The position numbers were made by a program, and so were the translations under genes. Positions 1 to 6,426 of a DNA stretch of 12,581 bases are shown piece by piece (position 1 is the first letter of the stretch; every line of letters starts with the position of its first letter). Source of the stretch: an uncultured Collinsella sp. (GTDB taxonomy: Bacteria; Actinomycetota; Coriobacteriia; Coriobacteriales; Coriobacteriaceae); the NCBI GenBank assembly GCA_900754745.1, contig CAAEEB010000028.1:1-12581 (forward strand). Reading direction: 5' to 3'. Under the pieces are notes generated by a model. It was not told where the DNA came from and did no database searches. It saw only the letters and a list, made by a program, of their open reading frames with translations.

Positions 1-28
1 ACAGTCCTGCGCAAGACGGAAAGCACAT
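1..28 (-). CDS. Possible 5' end of an unidentified gene running off the left edge
   Basis: An ATG at 28 opens nine codons (M C F P S C A G L) before the window ends, with no stop. It is preceded by an AAAGGA Shine-Dalgarno (38-43) at nine bases' distance and by a promoter-like pair (TTGGCA at 88-93, TATTAA at 66-71, spacer 16). Nothing can be said about function from nine residues. The support is the coherent promoter, ribosome-binding site and start spacing alone. The competing view is that the hairpin here is only a terminator. Confidence 0.3.
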
Positions 29-46
29 TAAGTGCTTTCCTTTGCG
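10..46 (-). promoter_or_regulatory. Two-part hairpin over a candidate ribosome-binding site and start codon
   Basis: Perfect 9-base arms GGAAAGCAC (18-26) and GTGCTTTCC (32-40) flank a 5-base loop. A second outer stem of five pairs (CGCAA 10-14 with TTGCG 42-46) extends it. In minus-strand RNA the 5' arm contains most of the AAAGGA Shine-Dalgarno, and the 3' arm begins within the candidate ATG (26-28) and covers codons 2-5. Neither side has a real T-tract, which argues against a simple terminator. Seen directly: the inverted repeats. Inferred: control of translation initiation. Confidence 0.45.
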
Positions 47-65
47 TGCGGAACTCGCGACAAAC

Positions 66-93
66 TTAATATATTTCGCCGCCCCTCTGCCAA
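66..93 (-). promoter_or_regulatory. Candidate promoter for a gene beyond the left edge
   Basis: On the minus strand TTGGCA (88-93) lies 16 bases upstream of TATTAA (66-71) in the only AT-rich patch of this gap. Transcription would start near position 58, giving a leader of about 30 bases before the candidate ATG at 28. Matches to the sigma-70 consensus are partial (four of six in each box or better), so this is a suggestion based on spacing and context. Confidence 0.3.
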
Positions 94-139
94 GCTCGGG
101 AGACGACACGTTGATGTCTGCTTAACTCTGCTCGCTCAG

Positions 140-760
140 CTAATTACTTTGTTGGGGATCCACAATTTGTTGCAAGGTGAACTTGCATTGGGGCGTATCG
201 TCCTCTTCTCGCGTATCGTCATAATCGAAGACCATGATGGCGCAGTTGGGGAGTTTTGCTGGGAGCTCGAAGCCCTCTGGGGCTGCAGCCTTGATGAATT
301 GGCGACTGGCGCTGCCGTGGCTTACTGCTAGGAGGGTTTCTATGCCCTCGGCGCCCATGAGATTGGTGAGGGTGTCTACCATGCGCTCTTGCAGCGCGCG
401 GCTTCCTTCTCCTCCGAAGGGGACCAGGTCCTCGCCCGGATCCCAGACGTCGGTGGGCAGCGCGTCGTGCGGACCTTCCTCGAAGGTGCCGTAGCAGCGC
501 TCGATGATGCCTTTGCAGGGCTCGGCTGCTGCGTCTGCGCCGAGGAGTTCAGTTGCGACGAGCTGAGCTGTGTCCATGGCTCGACCCAAAGGCGACGAGA
601 CTACTTTGTCGGGGACAACGCCGTGGGCCTTTAGCCATGCGGCTGCTGTCTGTGCCTGATGACGGCCCAGATCGGTGAGCGGCGAATCGCAGCGGCCCTG
701 GACCAGCTTTTTGACGTTGAATTCCGTCTGGCCGTGACGGAGTAGATAGAGACGCTTCAT
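140..760 (-). CDS. Histidine phosphatase family protein (phosphoglycerate mutase-like)
   Basis: A 206-residue member of histidine phosphatase branch 1. The amino end carries the RHG signature (R8 H9 G10, followed by QTEFN), whose histidine is the phospho-acceptor in this family. The other pocket residues fit: R60 in the SSPLGRA segment, E87 as likely proton donor, and H148 in the VSHGS motif. The length is usual for small phosphatases of the GpmB/CobC type. The substrate cannot be told from sequence: sugar phosphates, phosphoglycerate and alpha-ribazole phosphate are all possible, and no cobalamin gene lies nearby to favour the last. The protein is soluble, with no signal peptide. The ATG at 760 follows an AAGGGGAG ribosome-binding site, 39 bases after the cation exporter gene, so the two probably share a transcript. 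No convincing T-tract terminator follows the stop. Confidence 0.85.
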   Translation of the reverse strand: MKRLYLLRHGQTEFNVKKLVQGRCDSPLTDLGRHQAQTAAAWLKAHGVVPDKVVSSPLGRAMDTAQLVATELLGADAAAEPCKGIIERCYGTFEEGPHDALPTDVWDPGEDLVPFGGEGSRALQERMVDTLTNLMGAEGIETLLAVSHGSASRQFIKAAAPEGFELPAKLPNCAIMVFDYDDTREEDDTPQCKFTLQQIVDPQQSN

Positions 761-799
761 GCTCTCCCCTTCTGCTTCAGTTACCTTGCCAGCGCAGCC

Positions 800-1960
800 C
801 TACTCGTGGGTATGGCCTACGTAGTCTTCGTCGATAGTGATCTTGGCAATCGACTTGGGGTATTCCGATTCGACCCTCTGGGCCAACGCGTGTTTGAGCT
901 CATCGGCATCCATGCCCAAATCCGAGGGGCGCACGCAATCGAAAATCACATTGGTGTGCGTAGGACCCGGCACACAGCGCAGATCGTGAATCGAGAGGCG
1001 GCTATCGATCTGTTGAGCCATAGCGTTGATGCGCAGGCGCATGCTCGCCAGCTTGGGGTCATCGGTCACGATGGGATCGTAATGGAGCGTGACGATCATG
1101 CCGTCCTCGTCCCTAAACGCCTGCTCGATGTTATCGAGCGTGTCGTGACTTTCCAGCGGGCTGGCCTCGGCTGCCATCTCGGCGTGAGCGCTTGCGAACT
1201 TCCTGCCCGGGCCGTAGTCGTGAACCATCAGATCGTGAACGCCCAAAACGCCGGGGTAGCTCATGATCTTGCTGCGGATATGCTCGACGAGCTTAGGATC
1301 GGGCGTCTGGCCCAAAAGCGGGCTCACCGTATCTTGGATAAGCTCAAAGCCGCTCCAGCCAATATAGGCGCCAACGGCAAGGCCGACCCACGCGTCAAGA
1401 TTGATGTGCGTCACCTGCGAAACAATTGCGCACGCCAGCACGGCGCCCGTGGCAAGGACATCGTTCTTGGAATCTTGCGCGGTCGCATGCAGCGTCTCGG
1501 ACTCAATGCGATCGCCGAGCTTTTGGTTGAGGGCCGCCATCCAAAGCTTTACGACCATCGAAAGCACTAGAACTGCCACCAGGGCAAGCGAGAACTCGAC
1601 AGGTTCGGGGTGGATGACGCGCTCAACCGAGGACTTCACCAGTTCAACGCCAATCAGCAGCACGAGCGCCGCCACGACCAGACCCGAGAGATACTCGTAG
1701 CGGCCGTGGCCGTAAGGATGCTCGGGGTCGGCCGGCTTGCTCGCCAGCTTAAAGCCCAGCACGCTCACGATATTCGAGCTGGCATCGGACAGGTTGTTCA
1801 TGGCATCCGCCACAATCGAAACCGATCCCGAAACCACACCAATTGCACCCTTCGCAGCACAAAGCGCAACATTGGCGACAATACACACCATGCCAGCTAA
1901 CGTGCCCACACGCGCACGATCGCCCTGTGCGCGCCTAACAATCCACTCGACCATCTGCAT
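800..1960 (-). CDS. Cation diffusion facilitator exporter, probable Mn(II) type, with a doubled C-terminal domain
   Basis: A 386-residue inner-membrane metal/proton antiporter of the CDF family. About six hydrophobic segments occupy residues 18-210. TM2 holds N55 xxx D59 (in DAMNNLSD) and TM5 holds D163 xxx D167 (DSKND). The usual zinc transporters have His/Asp in these positions, while an Asn/Asp plus Asp/Asp site is the pattern of MntE-like manganese exporters, so Mn(II) is the best guess and Fe(II) a second. The conserved HPYGHGR loop (81-87) follows TM2. The cytosolic tail (about 215-386) is roughly twice the normal size and looks like two ferredoxin-like CDF tail domains in tandem, aligned on HDL (242-244 and 325-327) and a following GP. 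The chain ends HTHE. ATG codons at 1960 and 1954 are both possible and neither has a strong ribosome-binding site. First gene after the terminator at 2030-2065, with its own candidate promoter. Confidence 0.85.
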   Translation of the reverse strand: MQMVEWIVRRAQGDRARVGTLAGMVCIVANVALCAAKGAIGVVSGSVSIVADAMNNLSDASSNIVSVLGFKLASKPADPEHPYGHGRYEYLSGLVVAALVLLIGVELVKSSVERVIHPEPVEFSLALVAVLVLSMVVKLWMAALNQKLGDRIESETLHATAQDSKNDVLATGAVLACAIVSQVTHINLDAWVGLAVGAYIGWSGFELIQDTVSPLLGQTPDPKLVEHIRSKIMSYPGVLGVHDLMVHDYGPGRKFASAHAEMAAEASPLESHDTLDNIEQAFRDEDGMIVTLHYDPIVTDDPKLASMRLRINAMAQQIDSRLSIHDLRCVPGPTHTNVIFDCVRPSDLGMDADELKHALAQRVESEYPKSIAKITIDEDYVGHTHE

Positions 1961-2006
1961 CCGCCCCCACGGTACTACCTATATATCTATTGCTCAAACG
2001 GATTGT

Positions 2007-2035
2007 AGTGTAGCCACTTTGTCTCCCAGATACAA
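2007..2035 (-). promoter_or_regulatory. Candidate promoter of the cation exporter/phosphatase unit
   Basis: On the minus strand TTGTAT (2030-2035) and TACACT (2007-2012) are separated by exactly 17 bases. A TACAAT box (five of six to consensus) begins five bases further downstream and may be the true -10. Transcripts would start near 1995-2000, giving a leader of about 40 bases. The -35 box lies in the tail of the preceding terminator, a compact arrangement. It is the only promoter-like element in this 144-base gap. Confidence 0.4.
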
Positions 2036-2037
2036 AG
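2017..2037. promoter_or_regulatory. Imperfect 21-base dyad overlapping the -35 region (candidate operator)
   Basis: Arms CTTTGTaTC and GAgACAAAG (minus strand; the lower-case base is the single mismatch) flank a 3-base centre. The dyad covers the proposed -35 box and most of the spacer of the promoter for a metal exporter gene, the position expected for a repressor site. No regulator family is recognised from the sequence of the arms. It could also be a fortuitous extension of the terminator tail. Confidence 0.35.
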
Positions 2038-2065
2038 AGGCCGCAACCCACACGGGTCACGGCCT
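2030..2065 (-). terminator. Rho-independent terminator after the PTS IIC gene
   Basis: In minus-strand RNA a 12-pair stem (5' arm 2054-2065, 3' arm 2038-2049, with two adjacent G-U pairs) closes a 4-base GUGU loop and is followed by CUUUGUA. The stem is long and GC-rich, the U-run short. It starts 39 bases after the PTS stop codon and separates the fatty-acid/PTS unit from the cation exporter unit. Confidence 0.8.
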
Positions 2066-2104
2066 TGGAATGTGGCAAAGGAATCGTCCATGTGTCGCAC
2101 AGGT

Positions 2105-3319
2105 TCACGCGCTTACTTCAGCAGCGCTCGCCACTGTTTCGGGCGAATCGGCTCCGTCCCCCGTCGCCTGCCCCTTCGCCGGCACCACGCCAAAGCAGTA
2201 GCTCAGCACCGCAGACGCCGCAAATGCCGTGCCGCCGGCAACGCAGCACCACAGCAGGTTCGAGATGCCGCCCGTGGCAAAGCCAATGACCATGAGGACA
2301 TTCGTCATGCCGATGGTATAGGCCGTAACGTGGCCCACGGCCGCAACAAGGCCTCCGACGGCGCCGCCAATGGCCATGCACGTCAGGCACCTGCCATATT
2401 TAAAGCCGCAACCGTACAGCGCCGGCTCGCTTACGCCGCCAAGAACACCCGAGATTGAATAGCCCAGCATGAGCGTCTTCTCGTCCTTATCCGCAACGCG
2501 GAGCGACGCGCCAAAGGGCATGCCCCAAACGGCAAACGTTGCCATCGTCGCGGCGATCAGGATGCACGAATCCGTTCCCACACTCATAAACTGCGCATAA
2601 GCAAGCGATAGGACAACGTTGCTGACGCCCGCGATCTTAAGGAACTCCCAACCCGCGGCAAGCCCCATGAGCGTGAGCAGCGACACGATGCCACCGGAAT
2701 TGCCAAGCATAAACATAAGCTGGCCCAACAGCATGCCCAAATAGCTGCCCGCCGGCGCCGTAATACACAGCGAAACCGGAACCATAACAAGCATGGTCGC
2801 AAACGGAACAAACGAAAACGCCACGGCCTTAGGGATAACGCGCTGAAAGAAACACTCCACTTGCCAAAGCACGGGTACTGAGATGAGAATCGGAATAACA
2901 GTCGTCGTGTAATCGTTGACCGGCGCGGGAAGCAGGCCATACACGGAAGTCATCGATGCCCCCGTCGTCGATGCGGCATCGACGAGCTTAAGCAGATCGG
3001 GCGCAATCAATACGCCGCCCAGCATCATGCCCAGCTGCTCCGAGCAACCGAGCTGGCGGGCGGCCGCCCAACCAAGATAAATGGGCAAAAAGTAGTAACC
3101 GGCGTTATAGAGCCAACTGTAGAACAGGCGATAGATTTCGGAATCGGCAGACCACAGGCCCAGCATGCCTTCGCCCATAATGACGGCGACGGTGCGGAAC
3201 AACGCCGCGCAGACAATAAACGGCAGCGCCGACATCATGCTTTTGGACAGATAGTCCACCACGGCCATGGCGTTTGATGAGACCGTCGTTGTAAACGAGG
3301 TGTTAGAAACTTGTGACAT
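2105..3319 (-). CDS. Orphan PTS permease, EIIC domain only, glucoside family
   Basis: A 404-residue polytopic membrane protein made of a single EIIC domain. The family is recognised by a YFLPIYLGWAAA stretch (76-87), the IPK and VPFATMLVMVP segment (162-181), and above all the GGVSEPALYG loop (294-303). That loop corresponds to the sugar-binding GITEPALYG motif of beta-glucoside, sucrose and trehalose permeases, with E298 the key acid. About ten hydrophobic segments fill residues 25-380; the last 25 residues are a polar Ala/Glu/Asp tail. No EIIB cysteine domain or EIIA domain is fused or adjacent, so phosphotransfer would need partners elsewhere. The sugar cannot be named. The ATG at 3319 has AAAGG (3326-3330) six bases upstream and lies 40 bases after accDA, with no terminator of the usual kind between them, so it may be read as the last gene of the fatty-acid operon. 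That link is positional only; no functional tie is evident. Confidence 0.85.
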   Translation of the reverse strand: MSQVSNTSFTTTVSSNAMAVVDYLSKSMMSALPFIVCAALFRTVAVIMGEGMLGLWSADSEIYRLFYSWLYNAGYYFLPIYLGWAAARQLGCSEQLGMMLGGVLIAPDLLKLVDAASTTGASMTSVYGLLPAPVNDYTTTVIPILISVPVLWQVECFFQRVIPKAVAFSFVPFATMLVMVPVSLCITAPAGSYLGMLLGQLMFMLGNSGGIVSLLTLMGLAAGWEFLKIAGVSNVVLSLAYAQFMSVGTDSCILIAATMATFAVWGMPFGASLRVADKDEKTLMLGYSISGVLGGVSEPALYGCGFKYGRCLTCMAIGGAVGGLVAAVGHVTAYTIGMTNVLMVIGFATGGISNLLWCCVAGGTAFAASAVLSYCFGVVPAKGQATGDGADSPETVASAAEVSA

Positions 3320-3365
3320 GGAACGCCTTTCTCAATGTGACATGCGGGAAGTCCCTTTGTCACAT
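3312..3365. repeat. Three copies of TGTGACAT at the accDA/PTS junction, two forming a hairpin
   Basis: TGTGACAT occurs directly at 3312-3319 and 3336-3343, 24 bases apart. ATGTGACA at 3335-3342 is repeated in inverted form as TGTCACAT at 3358-3365, an 8-base perfect stem with a 15-base loop. Inside the loop GGGA (3346-3349) and TCCC (3352-3355) can pair again. One copy contains the start codon of the PTS gene and another contains the last codon and stop of accDA. The repeats are seen directly; an operator or mRNA-processing role is inferred. Confidence 0.5.
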
Positions 3366-5084
3366 CGTGCGATACTGACCGATTGCGCGGTACTTTTCGT
3401 AGCGGAGGTTTGTGAGGGTCGCGTCGTCGAGCCGCCCAAGCGTATCGAAGGCATCAAATGCCGAGGACATGACGGCACCGGCAATCTCCTCATGCGACAG
3501 GCCCCTATCATCAACAATGCCGTCGATGATGCCGAGCGCCAACAGATCGGGGGCCGTGAGCTTAAGCGCCTCGGCGGCCTCATTCGCGCGCTCGGTATCC
3601 TTCCATAGAATCGACGCACAGGCCTCGGGGCTCACGACCGAATAGGCCGAGCTCGAGAGCATCAGGATGCGGTCGGCCACGGACAGCGCCAGCGCGCCAC
3701 CAGAGCCGCCCTCGCCTGTCACCACCGAGACAATCGGCGTCTTAAGGCCGCTCATCTCCATGAGATTCTGGGCGATGGCCTCGCCCTGACCGCGTTCCTC
3801 GGCACCGATGCCGCAAAACGCGCCCGAAGTATCGACCAGGCACAGAACCGGCCGACCAAACTTTTCGGCTTGGCGCATAAGGCGACGCGCTTTACGGTAG
3901 CCCTCGGGATGTGCCATGCCAAAGTTGCGGCGCATACGCTCTTTGGTCGTGGTGCCGCGCTCGATGGCGATGACCGTTACGGGGCGTCCGTCTTTCCAGC
4001 CAATGCCAGCCACCACAGCGGCGTCGTCGCCAAAGTAACGGTCGCCGTGCAGCTCCACAAATCCATCCAGGCCCAGCGAGATCATCTCACCCGCCGTGGC
4101 GCGATCTGCCGAGCGGGTCTGCTTGACAATCTCGAGCGCGGTTTTTGGTGCCGGCGAGCGCTTAAACAAGTGTCCCAGCTTTTTGCCGCGGCGACCCGCA
4201 TGCACAATCTCATGCGGTGCCCCCAGGCCGGGCGCATGCCCTTCGTGCAGCGCCAACAGCTCGCCTACCGTGAGCGCAATCTCGCCACGCGGAACAACGG
4301 CATCGCAAAAGCCGTGCTCCAGCAAAAACTCGGAGCGCTGGAATCCCTTGGGCAGACGCTTGTGCATGTTCTGCTCGATCACGCGCGGGCCGGCAAATGC
4401 CGTCAGGGCATCGGGCTCGGCCAGGATAATGTCACCCTCCATGGCAAAGCTCGCGGTTACACCTCCGGTCGTGGGGTCGGTGAGCACCGTGATATACAGG
4501 CCGCCCGCCTCGCTGTGGCACCTAACCGCCGCAGAAATCTTGGCCATCTGCATAAGCGAGGTCACGCCCTCTTGCATGCGCGCACCGCCCGAAACGGTAA
4601 AGCCGACAACTGGCAATCCCAGCTCGGTCGCACGCTCAAATGCGCGACAGATCTTCTCGCCCACCACGGAGCCCATCGAGCCCATCATAAAGTTAGCGTC
4701 CATAAAGAAGAGCGCGGTATCGCAACCGCAGATTTTGCCCCTGCCGCACACAACGGCATCGCGCTCGCCCGAACGCTCGCTCACGCTCTTGAGCTTATCG
4801 GCATAGCCGGGAAACGAGAGGAAGTCCTCCGACGCCAGATTGGCATCCCATTCCTCAAACGTGCCCTCGTCGACCGTCATGCGCATGCGCGTGCGACCGC
4901 TCACGCGAAAGTGTTTGCCGCAACGAGGGCAGACCTCGAGGTTGTCGTGCAGGCGTGCCTCATCGATCACGCGGCGGCACTCCGGGCACTTGATAAACAC
5001 GTGGCGCGCGGGAAACTCGGCGCACGACTCGGTCATCGGCCCCTCGAGGACGTTGACCGTCTTCGCTTTTCTATTCATCAGCAT
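3360..5084 (-). CDS. accDA: Acetyl-CoA carboxylase carboxyltransferase, fused beta and alpha subunits
   Basis: A 574-residue single chain joining AccD (about 1-285) to AccA (about 312-574). It transfers the carboxyl group from carboxybiotin on AccB to acetyl-CoA, giving malonyl-CoA. The AccD part has the zinc ribbon (C33, C36, C52, C55), the GGARMQEG turn (166-173) and TTGGVTASFAM (205-215). The AccA part has RRNFGMAHPEGYRKA (385-399), a GAEERGQGEAIA stretch (427-438) and the oxyanion-hole loop GEGGSGGALAL (457-467). AccA is the short form lacking the 60 to 70 N-terminal helical residues of the E. coli subunit, like the streptococcal one. There is no stop or frameshift at the join; the linker (285-312) is basic and glycine-rich. 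ATG at 5084 overlaps the accC stop by 14 bases, and ATG at 5078 is a possible alternative. Neither has a strong ribosome-binding site, so translational coupling to accC is likely. Confidence 0.95.
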   Translation of the reverse strand: MLMNRKAKTVNVLEGPMTESCAEFPARHVFIKCPECRRVIDEARLHDNLEVCPRCGKHFRVSGRTRMRMTVDEGTFEEWDANLASEDFLSFPGYADKLKSVSERSGERDAVVCGRGKICGCDTALFFMDANFMMGSMGSVVGEKICRAFERATELGLPVVGFTVSGGARMQEGVTSLMQMAKISAAVRCHSEAGGLYITVLTDPTTGGVTASFAMEGDIILAEPDALTAFAGPRVIEQNMHKRLPKGFQRSEFLLEHGFCDAVVPRGEIALTVGELLALHEGHAPGLGAPHEIVHAGRRGKKLGHLFKRSPAPKTALEIVKQTRSADRATAGEMISLGLDGFVELHGDRYFGDDAAVVAGIGWKDGRPVTVIAIERGTTTKERMRRNFGMAHPEGYRKARRLMRQAEKFGRPVLCLVDTSGAFCGIGAEERGQGEAIAQNLMEMSGLKTPIVSVVTGEGGSGGALALSVADRILMLSSSAYSVVSPEACASILWKDTERANEAAEALKLTAPDLLALGIIDGIVDDRGLSHEEIAGAVMSSAFDAFDTLGRLDDATLTNLRYEKYRAIGQYRTM

Positions 5085-6414
5085 AGAGATGCCCCATCAG
5101 ATCGGTGTGATACATGCCCGACAAGAACTCGTCGTTTGCCAGCACGTCGAGCTGAAGCTCGCTGTTTTCGCTCACGCCCTCAATCACGAGCTCGCCCAAG
5201 GCCGAGCGCATCTTGCGAATGGCACCGTCACGCGTGGGCGCGCACACGATGAGCTTGCCGAGCATGGAGTCGTAGTACGGCGGAACGGCGGCCCCGGTAA
5301 ACATGGCGGAATCCCAGCGCACGCGCGGACCACCCGGCACACGCAACGCAGTGACCGTTCCGCATGACGGCAGAAAGTCCGGCGTTTCGGCATTGATGCG
5401 GCACTCCATGGCGTGGTTGCGAACCGGCATGTCCTCCTGCTCAAAGGGCAAAGGCTGGCCGGCTGCCACGCGCAACTGCCACTTGACCAGGTCGGTATCG
5501 GTCACAAACTCCGTAACCGGATGCTCCACCTGCAAGCGCGTGTTCATTTCCATAAAGTAGAAATTGCCATCGTCCGAATACAGGAACTCGATGGTACCGG
5601 CTCCTTCGTAGCCAACGGCACGAGCCAGGTCACGCGCCGCCTTGTGCATACGGGCACGAATATCGTCGTGTCCGTCGAGGCACGGCGCGGGGCTCTCCTC
5701 GATCAGCTTTTGGTTGCGACGTTGCACCGAGCACTCGCGCTCGCCGAGCGAAAACACATGGCCCTGCTTATCGGCCATAATCTGCACCTCAACGTGGTGC
5801 GCCGGCGCGACAAACTTCTCCATGTAGCACTCGCCGTCGCCAAAAACGGCCTCGCCCTCGGCACGCGCCTCGATGAACGCCTTTGCCGCATCTTCCACGC
5901 GCTCGACCTTGCGAATGCCGCGACCGCCGCCACCTGCACGCGCCTTGATGAGCACGGGACAGCCAATGCGCTCGGCCTCGACCGTTGTCTCCTCGGGACT
6001 TTTGAGCAAATCGCAACCCGGCACGATGGGCACGCCCGCCGCGGCAGCCGTTCGACGTGCGGCGTCCTTGTCGCCCATGCTGTCGATCACCTCGGCAGAA
6101 GGACCGACAAACGCCAGACCGTACTTGTCGCAGTCGCGCACGAAGCTCGCCTTCTCGGAAAAGAAGCCATAGCCGGGATGAATTGCCTTAGCTCCCGACT
6201 TTACGGCACAGGTGAGCACGGCATCGTCGTTGAGGTAGCTCTCGGCAAGACGCGGGCCGCCGATGCAATACGCCTCGTCGGCAAGCTGCACGTGCAGCGC
6301 GTCCGCATCGGCCGTGGAGTAGACGGCGACGGTCTTGATGCCCATATCGCGGCACGCGCGGATAACACGGACCGCGACCTCGCCGCGGTTGGCGATGAGC
6401 ACTTTGTCGAACAT
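5071..6414 (-). CDS. accC: Biotin carboxylase subunit of acetyl-CoA carboxylase
   Basis: 447 residues (E. coli AccC has 449). It uses ATP and bicarbonate to carboxylate the biotin of AccB. It opens with the family start FDKVLIANRGE. Expected active-site residues are present: K116, K157 ahead of the glycine-rich ATP loop (ARAGGGGRGIR, 158-168), H207, K236, E276, E289 and N291 in FMEMNTRLQVEHP, R293 and R339. The domain order is N-terminal Rossmann-like fold, ATP-grasp, C-terminal biotin carboxylase domain, with no fused BCCP or carboxyltransferase. The ATG at 6414 is chosen because AAGGAAGG (6419-6426) lies four bases upstream and the protein begins exactly where homologues do; the open frame continues upstream inside fabZ but is out of place there. 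It starts 10 bases after fabZ and overlaps accDA. Confidence 0.97.
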   Translation of the reverse strand: MFDKVLIANRGEVAVRVIRACRDMGIKTVAVYSTADADALHVQLADEAYCIGGPRLAESYLNDDAVLTCAVKSGAKAIHPGYGFFSEKASFVRDCDKYGLAFVGPSAEVIDSMGDKDAARRTAAAAGVPIVPGCDLLKSPEETTVEAERIGCPVLIKARAGGGGRGIRKVERVEDAAKAFIEARAEGEAVFGDGECYMEKFVAPAHHVEVQIMADKQGHVFSLGERECSVQRRNQKLIEESPAPCLDGHDDIRARMHKAARDLARAVGYEGAGTIEFLYSDDGNFYFMEMNTRLQVEHPVTEFVTDTDLVKWQLRVAAGQPLPFEQEDMPVRNHAMECRINAETPDFLPSCGTVTALRVPGGPRVRWDSAMFTGAAVPPYYDSMLGKLIVCAPTRDGAIRKMRSALGELVIEGVSENSELQLDVLANDEFLSGMYHTDLMGHLYADE

Positions 6415-6418
6415 GAAG

Positions 6419-6426
6419 CCTTCCTT
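6419..6426 (-). promoter_or_regulatory. accC ribosome-binding site
   Basis: AAGGAAGG on the minus strand, overlapping the fabZ stop codon (6425-6427) and four bases before the ATG at 6414. It fixes the accC start and rejects a longer reading that begins inside fabZ. Confidence 0.75.

Noticed and set aside
18..40. Simple rho-independent terminator for the phosphatase gene
   Set aside because: The hairpin is over 100 bases past the stop and has no T-tract on the minus strand and only three T on the plus strand. It is kept as a structured element, not called a terminator.
3312..3365. CRP-like site (TGTGA...TCACA) near the PTS gene
   Set aside because: A CRP site has six bases between the half-sites; here the opposed halves are far wider apart. 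No CRP is known to fit this lineage from the window, so only the repeat itself is reported.
3870..5252. Long open frame on the plus strand (460 codons) and a similar one at 6335-7585
   Set aside because: Both lie antisense to accDA/accC and to fabZ/accB/fabF, whose products have full catalytic motifs. The translations are rich in His, Arg and Ala with no domain, as expected for the mirror frame of GC-rich genes.
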